Below are positions 1 through 6,184 of a DNA stretch of 6,411 nt, piece after piece. Numbering within the stretch: the stretch's first letter is position 1; each line of letters starts with the position of its first letter. This DNA is from JBJTIF01 sp046094825 (lineage in GTDB: Bacteria; Actinomycetota; UBA4738; HRBIN12): NCBI GenBank assembly GCA_046094825.1, contig JBJTIF010000020.1, positions 1 through 6,411 on the forward strand, read 5' to 3'. The position numbers and the translations under genes are program-made. The notes under the pieces were generated by a model. The model saw only the letters and a list, made by a program, of their open reading frames with translations. It did no database searches and was not told the origin of the DNA.

Positions 1-2509
1 CGCCCGGGGGGCGTGCTGGTCCGACCCGGTCGACGACGTCCCCGCGCGCGTCGGGTCCGCGGCGGCGGGCCTCGGCTCCGCCGCGCCCCGCCTCCGACTC
101 GATCGCGACGGACCGAACGTCATCGCCCCGCCGCCCGAGCACCTCGGCATCCGGCTGTTCCTCCGGCAGTTCTCGAGCCCGATCCTCCTCGTCCTCGTCG
201 GTGCGACCGCGCTCTCGATGGCGCTCGGCGAGGTGGTGGACGGCATCATCATCCTCGCGATCATCGCGGCGAGCGCCGTCCTCGGGTTCTCGCGGGAACG
301 CAGCGCGGGCCAGGCGGTGCAGGAGCTCGCCGCGCAGGTCCGCGTCGAGGTCGAGGTCTTCCGCGACGGCGAGGTCCTCTCGCTCCCGATCGAGGATGTG
401 GTCGTCGGTGACGTCCTCGCGCTGCGTGCCGGCGACGTCATCGCCGCCGACGCGCGGGTCCTGTCCTCGCGCGATCTCCTCGTCGACGAGGCTGCGCTCA
501 CCGGCGAGTCGTACCCCCGCCACAAGACCTCGGCACCCGTCGACGCGGACGCCGAGCCGAAGGAGCGCGCGAGCGCGGTGTTCCAGGGGTCGCACGTCGT
601 GAGCGGATCCGGCGCGGCGGTCGTCGTCGCGGTCGGCGACGCGACGGAGTTCGGTCGCATCTCCGCCCACCTCGCCTCCGGCGCGATCACGACCGGGTTC
701 GAGCGCGGGATCGCGGCGTTCGGGCAGATGCTCGTGCGGGTCATGCTCGTGCTCGTCGGGGCGATCTTCGTCGTGAACCTCGTCCTCGAGCGTCCCGTCG
801 TCGACGCGTTCCTGTTCTCGCTCGCGCTCGCGGTCGGCCTCACGCCGCAGCTCCTGCCCGCGATCGTGTCCGTGAGCCTCGCCGCGGGCGCTCGGGCGAT
901 GGCCGAGCGACGGGTCATCGTGAAGCGCCTCGACGCGATCGAGGACCTCGGCGGGATGACGGTGCTCTGCACCGACAAGACCGGGACGCTCACCGTCGGC
1001 GCCGTCGAGCTCGACGCCGCCCTCGACGTCCGCGGCGACCCCGACCCGCGCGGCGGGCACCTCGCGGCCCGCAACGCCGGCCTCCAGCGGGGCTTCCCGA
1101 ACCCCCTCGACGCGGCGATCCTGCGCGCGGTCGGCCGCCCCGAGGGCGCCGCGCTCGACGAGATCCCCTACGACTTCGAGCGCCGGCGCCTGTCGGTCCT
1201 CGTCGAAGACGGTGCGCGGAGCCTCCTCGTCACGAAGGGCGCGGTGCGCGAGGTGCTCGGCGTCTGCACGCGCGCGGCCGTGGACGGACGCGAGGTGCCG
1301 CTCGACGACGTCGTCGCGGGGGTCGAGGAGCGTTTCGCGGCCCTCGGCGACGCGGGCCTCCGCGTGCTCGCGGTCGCGACGCGGACGACGGACGAGCGGG
1401 AGGTCGAGGGCCCCGAGGCCGAGCGCGACCTCGTCCTGCGCGGGTTCCTCACGTTCCGCGACCCGGCGAAGCCCGGGGCGCTCGAGGCGATCACCCGGCT
1501 CGCCGACCACGGGTGCTCGGTCCGCATCGTGACCGGCGACGCCCGCCGCGTGGCCGCGGAGGTCGCCGGCGCGGTCGGGCTCGTCGGCGCGGTCCTCACC
1601 GGCGCGGAGATCGCCGAGCTCGACGACGCCGCGCTCGCGGACCGCGCGGCCGCCACCGCCGTCTTCGCGGAGGTCGAGCCGCTCCAGAAAGAGCGCATCG
1701 TCCGCGCGTTCCGCGAGCGCGGCGAGGTCGTGGGCTTCCTCGGCGACGGTATCAACGACGTCGTCGCGCTCCACGCCGCCGACGTCGGCATCTCCGTGGA
1801 CTCCGCGGTCGACGTCGCGAAGCGCGCGGCGGCGATCGTCCTGCTCGACAAGAGCCTCGACGTGCTCGACGAGGGGATGCTCCTCGGCCGCCGGACCTTC
1901 GCGAACACCCTGAAGTACGTCCGCGTCACGATCAGCGCGAACTTCGGCAACATGCTCTCGCTCGCCGCGGCGTCGGCGTTCCTGCCGTTCCTGCCGCTCC
2001 TGCCGCGGCAGATCCTCCTCCTGAACTTCCTCTCGGACATCCCGGGGCTCGCGATCGCGGGCGACGCCGTCGACCCCGAGCAGGTGGAGCGCCCCTCGCG
2101 CTGGAGCATCGTCGGGATCCGTCGCTTCATGATCGCCTTCGGGCTCGTGAGCACGGCGTTCGACCTCGCGACGTTCGCGACGCTCCGGCTCGGGTTCGGT
2201 GCGGACGCGACGCTGTTCCGCAGCGGGTGGTTCGTCGAGTCCACGCTCACGGAACTCGTCGCGATGCTCGTGCTCCGCACGTGGCGGCCGGCCTTCCGCA
2301 GCCGACCGGGGAGGGGGCTCCTGTGGCTCTCCGTCGGGGTGGCGGTCGTGACGGCGACGTTGCCGTTCTCGCCCCTCCGCGGGGTCCTCGGCCTCGTCGG
2401 CCTGCCCGCCGGACTCCTGCTCGCCCTCGCCGCCCTCACGGCGATCTACTGGGGGACGAACGAGCTCCTGAAGGCGCGTCTGCGCGCCGGCGTCGTCCGC
2501 GGGGTCTAG
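1..2509 (+). CDS. mgtA: Mg2+-type P-type ATPase (MgtA-like), N-terminus cut by window edge
   Basis: An integral membrane ATP-driven cation pump, most like the P3B Mg2+ importers (MgtA/MgtB). The reading frame is open from base 2, so the ATG at 218 is internal: the 72 codons before it encode the typical N-terminal cation-ATPase segment (a GPNV motif, then TM1). Numbering from base 2, 835 residues are visible. They include the actuator-loop LTGES (Glu169), TM4 with LTPQLLP (Gln283), the phosphorylation site DKTGTLT (Asp325), the N-domain FERRR (from 392) and KGA (412-414), TGD (511-513) and the hinge GDGIND (581-586). About six C-terminal membrane segments follow. The FERRRLSV block, the SANFGN motif in TM5 and the FLPFLPLLP stretch match MgtA closely and separate it from Ca2+ or heavy-metal pumps. 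One oddity is that MgtA has Glu where TM4 here has Gln283. The true start probably lies only a few codons upstream of the window. The P-type class is certain; Mg2+ specificity is likely but unproven. Confidence 0.9.
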   Translation, partial: ARGACWSDPVDDVPARVGSAAAGLGSAAPRLRLDRDGPNVIAPPPEHLGIRLFLRQFSSPILLVLVGATALSMALGEVVDGIIILAIIAASAVLGFSRERSAGQAVQELAAQVRVEVEVFRDGEVLSLPIEDVVVGDVLALRAGDVIAADARVLSSRDLLVDEAALTGESYPRHKTSAPVDADAEPKERASAVFQGSHVVSGSGAAVVVAVGDATEFGRISAHLASGAITTGFERGIAAFGQMLVRVMLVLVGAIFVVNLVLERPVVDAFLFSLALAVGLTPQLLPAIVSVSLAAGARAMAERRVIVKRLDAIEDLGGMTVLCTDKTGTLTVGAVELDAALDVRGDPDPRGGHLAARNAGLQRGFPNPLDAAILRAVGRPEGAALDEIPYDFERRRLSVLVEDGARSLLVTKGAVREVLGVCTRAAVDGREVPLDDVVAGVEERFAALGDAGLRVLAVATRTTDEREVEGPEAERDLVLRGFLTFRDPAKPGALEAITRLADHGCSVRIVTGDARRVAAEVAGAVGLVGAVLTGAEIAELDDAALADRAAATAVFAEVEPLQKERIVRAFRERGEVVGFLGDGINDVVALHAADVGISVDSAVDVAKRAAAIVLLDKSLDVLDEGMLLGRRTFANTLKYVRVTISANFGNMLSLAAASAFLPFLPLLPRQILLLNFLSDIPGLAIAGDAVDPEQVERPSRWSIVGIRRFMIAFGLVSTAFDLATFATLRLGFGADATLFRSGWFVESTLTELVAMLVLRTWRPAFRSRPGRGLLWLSVGVAVVTATLPFSPLRGVLGLVGLPAGLLLALAALTAIYWGTNELLKARLRAGVVRGV

Positions 2510-2517
2510 CGGGGGAG

Positions 2518-2590
2518 TAGTCCCAACGGGGTTCGAACCCGTGTCTCCACCTTGAGAGGGTGGTGTCCTAGGCCACTAGACGATGGGACC
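2518..2590 (-). tRNA. tRNA-Glu (anticodon CUC)
   Basis: The minus strand folds into a complete 73-nt cloverleaf. It has a 7-bp acceptor stem (GGUCCCA/UGGGACU), a D arm starting GUCUAGUGG, a 5-bp anticodon stem (CCACC/GGUGG) and a loop CUCUCAA. The 4-nt variable region is AGAC, and the 5-bp T stem (ACGGG/CCCGU) closes a UUCGAAC loop. The anticodon is at 2554-2556 and reads GAG codons, which are abundant in these genes. The first acceptor pair is G1-U72, a wobble, and the discriminator is A73. CCA is not encoded (the next bases are CUC), so it must be added after transcription. The gene starts 38 nt after the stop of the minus-strand Asp-box protein gene and ends 8 nt from the stop of the oppositely oriented ATPase. 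Confidence 0.96.
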
Positions 2591-2599
2591 GCGGCGGGC

Positions 2600-2605
2600 A
2601 GTGTA
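2600..2605 (-). promoter_or_regulatory. Possible -10 element for tRNA-Glu
   Basis: The minus strand reads TACACT here, matching the TAnnnT -10 pattern, and it ends 9 nt before the first base of the tRNA. Nothing resembling TTGACA lies 16-18 bp upstream (GCGGTC and its neighbours). The element is therefore weak, and the tRNA might also be transcribed by read-through from the gene upstream of it. Confidence 0.25.
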
Positions 2606-2628
2606 GCAACGCCCCTGCGTCGGACCGC

Positions 2629-4107
2629 CTACTGCCGGGCGACGGCTGAGCCCGCCGCGGGCCGATCCCCCGTGCGGGTGACGGCGACGTCGAGGCCGCT
2701 CGCCGCTGCCGAGGCAACCTCGCCCGAGATCCCCGTCGCGACCGAGGTCCTCCGCTCGACGAACGCCGTTCCGACCTTCGCGGTCGCGACGACGAACATC
2801 GGGAACGCGAGCGACCCCACGAACGACGTCGAGATGTAGTCGCCGACCATCCGTCCCTGGGTCGTCGAGGCGATCCACGAGAGCGACATCGGACCGGCGA
2901 GGGTCTGCGGTGCGCTCCAGGTCGCCCCGCCGTCCTTCGAGGAGATGAACCCGACCTGGAGCTGGCAGGTCGCCGACGAGCAGTTCGCGGTGGGGTAGGA
3001 GTAGTAAGCGAGCGCGAGTCGTGCGGTCGCCCCCGACGACGACCGGTCGACCGCGAGGCCGGGGATGAAGTGGTCGACCGTGCTCGTCACCGCGTCGATC
3101 GGCACGCGCACCGGGTTCGACCAGGTCGTGCCGTTCGTCGAGGTGCTCATGACGAGGTCGTTGCTCGCGCAGCGCTTGCGGAACCTGCAGTCCTGCCAGA
3201 CGACGTAGACCTTCCCGCTCGCGTCGACCTCGGCGGTCGGGAGCGGCCCCGTCCGAAGCGACCCGGCGACCGTGTGGTGCTTCACCGACGTGACGGCCGT
3301 CGTCGAGCTCCACGTCGCGCCGCCGTCCGTCGAGCGGAAGGCGATGATCGCGGTCTCGTTCGCGTTCGCACTCGGGACGATGACCGTGCCGTTCGGCTGG
3401 ACGACCGGCTGCCCGCCGAGGCCGGTCCCGGCGTTCGAGGTCTGCTTCGGCGTGCCCCACGTGAGACCCCCGTCGGTGGACGTGCTCATGAGGAGCCGGT
3501 TGCCCGCGCCGTAGTTGTCCCACTGCGTGTAGCAGTTGCCGTAGTAGGGGCTTGCCGCCCAGGTGTCGCAGGCGATCCAGTTCTTGTCGTAGTCGTTGGT
3601 CCCCGTCGCCGCGGCGGTCACGACCGGCGAGCCCCAGGTGAGCCCGCCGTCCGTCGAGCGGCTCGTGAGGATCGCGGCCCCCTTCACGCTCGAGCCCCCG
3701 GAGAGGCCGAGCGACGAGATCATCCACACGTCGTGCTTCGGGTCGTACGCGACCGCCGGGTCGCTCACGCGGTCGTACGTCCCGGCGGGGGAGGAGAAGA
3801 CCGTGATGCCCGGCAGGCACCCGGAGGTCCACGTGCCGCCCGAGTCCTTCGAGGTCGCGAAGCAGATGTTCGAGGAGCCGCCGTTCGTGAAGCGGCCCGT
3901 CTGCGCGGCTGCGACGATCGTCGTGCCGAACGCGAAGGAATCCGGTTCGACCTGTGTGGCGTGCTGACTCGTGCTGTTCGAGTACGGGTCGGACCCGAGG
4001 TCCGCGAGCGTCGGGAGACCGATGGCGGGGAGCGCGTTCAGGGCGAGCGCGAGGGCCACGCCGACCACCATGACGAACCCCTTGTGTCCCCGCGCGGAAC
4101 CTGCCAC
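2629..4107 (-). CDS. Secreted Asp-box (BNR) beta-propeller protein, sialidase-like
   Basis: A predicted exported 492-residue protein. A short basic N-region (Arg6, His8, Lys9) precedes a hydrophobic core at about residues 11-30, which looks like a Sec signal peptide or anchor. The mature part carries six Asp-box motifs of the S-x-D-x-G-x-T-W type at residues 86, 151, 210, 259, 323 (degenerate, STNGTTW) and 390. They are spaced 49-67 residues apart, as expected for one per blade of a six-bladed propeller. Such proteins are usually annotated as exo-alpha-sialidase or sialidase family, but I see no FRIP-type Arg motif, so the enzymatic activity is not established. All eight cysteines fall in close pairs (82/97, 180/192, 307/313, 376/381), suggesting disulfides and extracytoplasmic folding. 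The GTG start at 4107 is chosen because it gives the basic N-region and follows a G6 tract with a 4-nt gap. The ATG at 4071 would remove the positive charges. No partner gene is adjacent; the tRNA lies downstream. Confidence 0.88.
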   Translation of the reverse strand: MAGSARGHKGFVMVVGVALALALNALPAIGLPTLADLGSDPYSNSTSQHATQVEPDSFAFGTTIVAAAQTGRFTNGGSSNICFATSKDSGGTWTSGCLPGITVFSSPAGTYDRVSDPAVAYDPKHDVWMISSLGLSGGSSVKGAAILTSRSTDGGLTWGSPVVTAAATGTNDYDKNWIACDTWAASPYYGNCYTQWDNYGAGNRLLMSTSTDGGLTWGTPKQTSNAGTGLGGQPVVQPNGTVIVPSANANETAIIAFRSTDGGATWSSTTAVTSVKHHTVAGSLRTGPLPTAEVDASGKVYVVWQDCRFRKRCASNDLVMSTSTNGTTWSNPVRVPIDAVTSTVDHFIPGLAVDRSSSGATARLALAYYSYPTANCSSATCQLQVGFISSKDGGATWSAPQTLAGPMSLSWIASTTQGRMVGDYISTSFVGSLAFPMFVVATAKVGTAFVERRTSVATGISGEVASAAASGLDVAVTRTGDRPAAGSAVARQ

Positions 4108-4131
4108 CCGACCCCCCGATGCCGACGGAGG

Positions 4132-4137
4132 AGTCTA
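4132..4137 (-). promoter_or_regulatory. Possible -10 element for the Asp-box protein gene
   Basis: The minus strand reads TAGACT, close to the TATAAT pattern common in high-GC bacteria, 24 nt before the GTG start at 4107. The hexamer 17 bp upstream (GGTTCG) is only a weak -35. It lies inside the same short divergent region as the plus-strand promoter candidate at 4142-4170, so the two would compete for the same DNA. Confidence 0.28.
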
Positions 4138-4141
4138 CGGC

Positions 4142-4170
4142 TTGCGCGCCAACGCGAACCGGGGTAGACC
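4142..4170 (+). promoter_or_regulatory. Candidate sigma-70-type promoter for the DUF4760-like gene
   Basis: TTGCGC at 4142-4147 and TAGACC at 4165-4170 are separated by exactly 17 bp, the optimal spacing for a housekeeping sigma factor. Transcription would begin near 4177, giving a leader of about 38 nt that contains the ribosome binding site. This placement supports the start at 4215, since the in-frame ATG at 4119 would lie upstream of the promoter. The hexamers are imperfect, so the call is moderate. Confidence 0.38.
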
Positions 4171-4200
4171 GCTGCCCGACGGGTCCACCTGTGACCTCGG

Positions 4201-4210
4201 GGAAGGGGAG
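4201..4210 (+). promoter_or_regulatory. Ribosome binding site that fixes the start at 4215
   Basis: The purine-rich GGAAGGGGAG ends 4 nt before the ATG at 4215 and can pair with the anti-Shine-Dalgarno CCUCC. The competing upstream ATG at 4119 is preceded by a C tract with no such sequence. Confidence 0.65.
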
Positions 4211-4214
4211 TGGG

Positions 4215-4589
4215 ATGGGGAAGCCGACACGCGAAGACGCGACGCTGCTCGTGCAGCTCGCGCAGCTCCAGGCATCGCAGCCGCACATCGACGGCGCCGC
4301 GGATTTCATGGGCAAGGACTTCCCGAAGACGCACGCGGATCTCGTGGCGAAGTTCCCGGATCGGACCGGACCGACGTGGCGCGCCCTCGGTCAGGCCGCC
4401 GTGTTCTACGAGACCGTGGCGACGCTCGTGCGACGCGAGCTGTTCAGCGAGGAGCTCTGCCACGACTGGATCTGGACCGCCGGGGTGTGGCGCGCGCTCG
4501 CACCGGCTGTCGAGGGCTGGAGGGTCGAGAGCGGCGAGCCGCGGCTCTACGAGAACTTCGAGTGGCTCGCGAAGCGGGCGGACGCCTGA
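4215..4589 (+). CDS. Small DUF4760-like protein of unknown function
   Basis: A 124-residue protein with no signal peptide and no membrane segment, so probably cytoplasmic. It is mostly helical in appearance and rich in Trp and Leu. An N-terminal helix-like stretch (residues 8-20) is followed by a charged linker. The most family-like blocks come next: residues 64-87 (FYETVATLV, then LFSEELCHDWIW) and 107-119 (GEPRLYENFEWLA). These resemble small actinobacterial proteins annotated DUF4760. I make that match from memory of the pattern, so it is tentative. No catalytic motif is evident, and function is unknown. The frame extends upstream to an ATG at 4119, but that 32-residue extension is rich in Pro, Thr and Gly, lacks a ribosome binding site and would start upstream of the likely promoter, so I chose 4215. 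The gene diverges from the secreted Asp-box gene and converges on icd. Confidence 0.78.
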   Translation: MGKPTREDATLLVQLAQLQASQPHIDGAADFMGKDFPKTHADLVAKFPDRTGPTWRALGQAAVFYETVATLVRRELFSEELCHDWIWTAGVWRALAPAVEGWRVESGEPRLYENFEWLAKRADA

Positions 4590-4601
4590 CGCGAGCGGTG
4601 T

Positions 4602-4663
4602 CCGGGGTGGGGGGGGGGGGGGGCGCGCGCCGCCCCCCCCCCCCCCCCCCCCCCCCACCCCGG
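4602..4663. terminator. Poly-G/poly-C palindrome between convergent genes; possible bidirectional terminator
   Basis: CCGGGGT at 4602-4608 is the exact reverse complement of ACCCCGG at 4657-4663. Between them lie a run of 15 G (4609-4623), a GC-alternating stretch (4624-4632) and a run of 24 C (4633-4656). The arms can form a 22-bp, almost pure G-C hairpin with a loop of about 18 nt. It sits in the 83-bp gap between the stops of two convergent genes, where a shared terminator is expected, but there is no T tract on either side for canonical intrinsic termination. The run lengths may be inexact, because such homopolymers are prone to sequencing and assembly error. Confidence 0.5.
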
Positions 4664-4672
4664 CGACGTGAA

Positions 4673-6115
4673 CTAGTTCTCGCCCTGGGCCTTCGTGTAC
4701 GCGGGCTCGCCGTCGAAGACCTGGAGCTTCTCGAGATGCATCCAGCGCACCTTCGCGCCGATCCGCTGCACGATGTCGAAGGCGGTCGCGTCGGAGAGCT
4801 CGCCGGGCTCCTGCAGCATCACGCGGCAGCGGAACTGGTCCACCGTGTCGGTGATCGCACCGCCCGTCGCCGGGTACACCTGCGTCCCGCGGCTCGAGAT
4901 CATCTTCAGCTTCGCAGCCGAGCCCTCGAGGGCGGCCTCGACGATCGGGCCGAGCTCGGCGGGGGTCACCGCGGCCTCGACGAAGACGTCCATCCCGACG
5001 ACTTCGCGGGTGCGCACCTGGACGAAGTCCGCGCGGGTGTCGATCTGCGGCATCGTGATCGGCCGGTACTCGCGCACCTCCCAGTTCGCCGAGCGCTTGC
5101 CGAGGTTGCCGATGATCGCGTCGGTGTAGGCGCGGGTGCCGACGCCCCTGTCGTAGCCGACGATGTCGCCGGTGAGGGTCCCCGACTCGAGCGTCACGAG
5201 CACGGCGTGCTCGATGTCGGCGGCCTCGGCGAAGAGCCCGATGTGGCGGAGCATCATGACGCCGGTGAGGACGACGGCCGTCGGGTTGATGACGTCCTTG
5301 CCCGCGTACTTCGGGGCCGATCCGTGGACCGCCTCGAAGATCGCCACCTCGCGGCCGATGTTCGCGCTCGGGGCGAACCCGAGCCCGCCGATGAGGGCGC
5401 TCGACTCGTCGGAGAGGATGTCGCCGTTCATGTTCGTCGTGACGAGCACGTCGAACTGCTCGGGCTTCTTCACGAGCTGGTGGGCGCAGTTGTCGACGAT
5501 GACGTGCCAGGACTCGATGTCGGGGTACTCCGGCGCGACCGCCTCGAAGGTGCGCTTCAGCGTCCCCTCGGTCATCTTCATGATGTTCGACTTCGTCGCG
5601 CAGGCGACGGACTTCCGGCCCTCAGCGCGGGCGAGCTCGAAGGCGAACCGCACGATCTTCTCGCAGCCCTTGCGCGAGATGAGCTTCAACGTCTGGGCGA
5701 CGCCGGGCGTCTGCATGTGCTCGATGCCGGCGTAGAGATCCTCGACGTTCTCCCGGACGACGACGAGGTCGATGCCGCGACCGCTGTACGGGGTCGTCAC
5801 GCCGGGGAGCTCCCGGGCGGGTCGCACGTTCGCGTACGTCTCGAACAGCTTGCGGAGCGTGACGTTCGCGCTCTTCTCGCCGAACCCGACGGGCGTTTCG
5901 AGCGGGCCCTTCAGGGCGAGGCGCGTCCGGTCGATCGACGCGATCGTCTCGGCGGGGACACCGGAGGGGAGGCCCTTCTTGAAGACCTCGGCGCCCGCCT
6001 CGCACTCCTCCCAGGCGATCTTCGCGCCGGTCGCATCGATGATCCGACGCGCGCTCTCGACGACCTCGGGTCCGATGCCGTCGCCGGGGATGAGGGTGAT
6101 GGCCCGATCGCTCAC
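4673..6115 (-). CDS. icd: Isocitrate dehydrogenase, NADP type by motif, with C-terminal extension
   Basis: Catalyses oxidative decarboxylation of isocitrate to 2-oxoglutarate in the TCA cycle, in the cytoplasm. The protein has 480 residues. The N-terminal LIPGDGIGPE (8-17) is the isopropylmalate/isocitrate dehydrogenase signature start. The substrate-binding segment TPVGFGEKSANVTLRK (74-89) supplies the Ser, Asn and Arg that contact isocitrate, with further Arg at 98, 101 and 121. Tyr128, Lys175 and the acidic residues Asp208, Asp232 and Asp236 fit the catalytic and metal sites. HGSAPKYAGKDVINP (264-278) has Lys269-Tyr270 at the positions that favour NADP in E. coli IDH. Residues about 354-480 form the additional C-terminal domain found in the Thermus and Rickettsia type, consistent with a length well above the roughly 416 of E. 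coli. The GTG start at 6115 has a perfect AGGAGG 8 nt upstream; an open 89-codon extension beyond it is noncoding. The gene is divergent from a DsrE-family gene. Confidence 0.95.
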   Translation of the reverse strand: MSDRAITLIPGDGIGPEVVESARRIIDATGAKIAWEECEAGAEVFKKGLPSGVPAETIASIDRTRLALKGPLETPVGFGEKSANVTLRKLFETYANVRPARELPGVTTPYSGRGIDLVVVRENVEDLYAGIEHMQTPGVAQTLKLISRKGCEKIVRFAFELARAEGRKSVACATKSNIMKMTEGTLKRTFEAVAPEYPDIESWHVIVDNCAHQLVKKPEQFDVLVTTNMNGDILSDESSALIGGLGFAPSANIGREVAIFEAVHGSAPKYAGKDVINPTAVVLTGVMMLRHIGLFAEAADIEHAVLVTLESGTLTGDIVGYDRGVGTRAYTDAIIGNLGKRSANWEVREYRPITMPQIDTRADFVQVRTREVVGMDVFVEAAVTPAELGPIVEAALEGSAAKLKMISSRGTQVYPATGGAITDTVDQFRCRVMLQEPGELSDATAFDIVQRIGAKVRWMHLEKLQVFDGEPAYTKAQGEN

Positions 6116-6123
6116 GATTCGCT

Positions 6124-6129
6124 CCTCCT
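6124..6129 (-). promoter_or_regulatory. Shine-Dalgarno that decides the icd start
   Basis: The minus strand reads AGGAGG, a perfect anti-16S match, with 8 nt before the GTG at 6113-6115. The frame stays open to 6382, but this site and the immediate start of the conserved LIPGDGIGPE block place the true start here. Confidence 0.8.
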
Positions 6130-6143
6130 CGAAGTGTCGCCCT

Positions 6144-6149
6144 ATCCTA
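6144..6149 (-). promoter_or_regulatory. Possible -10 element for icd
   Basis: The minus strand reads TAGGAT in the only A/T-containing patch of the 69-bp divergent region, 28 nt before the icd start. The overlapping plus-strand reading, TATCCT at 6143-6148, could serve the DsrE gene instead. Neither has a recognisable -35 at 16-18 bp, so this is a weak call. Confidence 0.22.
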
Positions 6150-6172
6150 GCGACCTCGTGTTCGGGGGAGTG

Positions 6173-6179
6173 AGGGGGG
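6173..6179 (+). promoter_or_regulatory. Ribosome binding site of the DsrE-family gene
   Basis: AGGGGGG lies 5 nt upstream of the ATG at 6185. It is G-rich rather than the standard AGGAGG, like the G6 tract before the GTG start at 4107. Confidence 0.55.
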
Positions 6180-6184
6180 TCACC

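Noticed and set aside
218..220. The ATG at 218 as the start of the ATPase
   Set aside because: The frame is open to base 2 and encodes the N-terminal GPNV motif and most of TM1, so this Met is internal.
1168..2439. A 423-codon open frame antisense to the ATPase
   Set aside because: Ser/Arg/Thr-rich composition without motifs, fully overlapping the conserved P and C-terminal membrane domains of the pump; stops are simply rare at this GC content.
2518..2590. tRNA gene as an integration site for a genomic island
   Set aside because: No integrase, no direct repeat of the tRNA 3' end and no composition change were seen on either side.
3070..4167. A 365-codon plus-strand frame antisense to the Asp-box gene
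   Set aside because: Arg/Val/Ala/Asp-rich shadow with no recognisable domain or ribosome binding site.
4119..4214. The upstream ATG and 32-codon extension of the DUF4760-like gene
   Set aside because: No Shine-Dalgarno precedes it, the peptide is unstructured in appearance, and it would begin upstream of the best promoter candidate.
2576..4315. A 579-codon open frame on the minus strand overlapping the Asp-box protein gene
   Set aside because: Its translation is Arg/Gly/Asp/His-rich low complexity typical of an out-of-frame reading of GC-rich DNA, while the other minus frame has a signal peptide and six Asp boxes.
4038..4671. Open frames running through the poly-G/poly-C tract on both strands
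   Set aside because: They yield homopolymeric Gly or Pro runs from the repeat and are shadows of the DUF4760-like gene.
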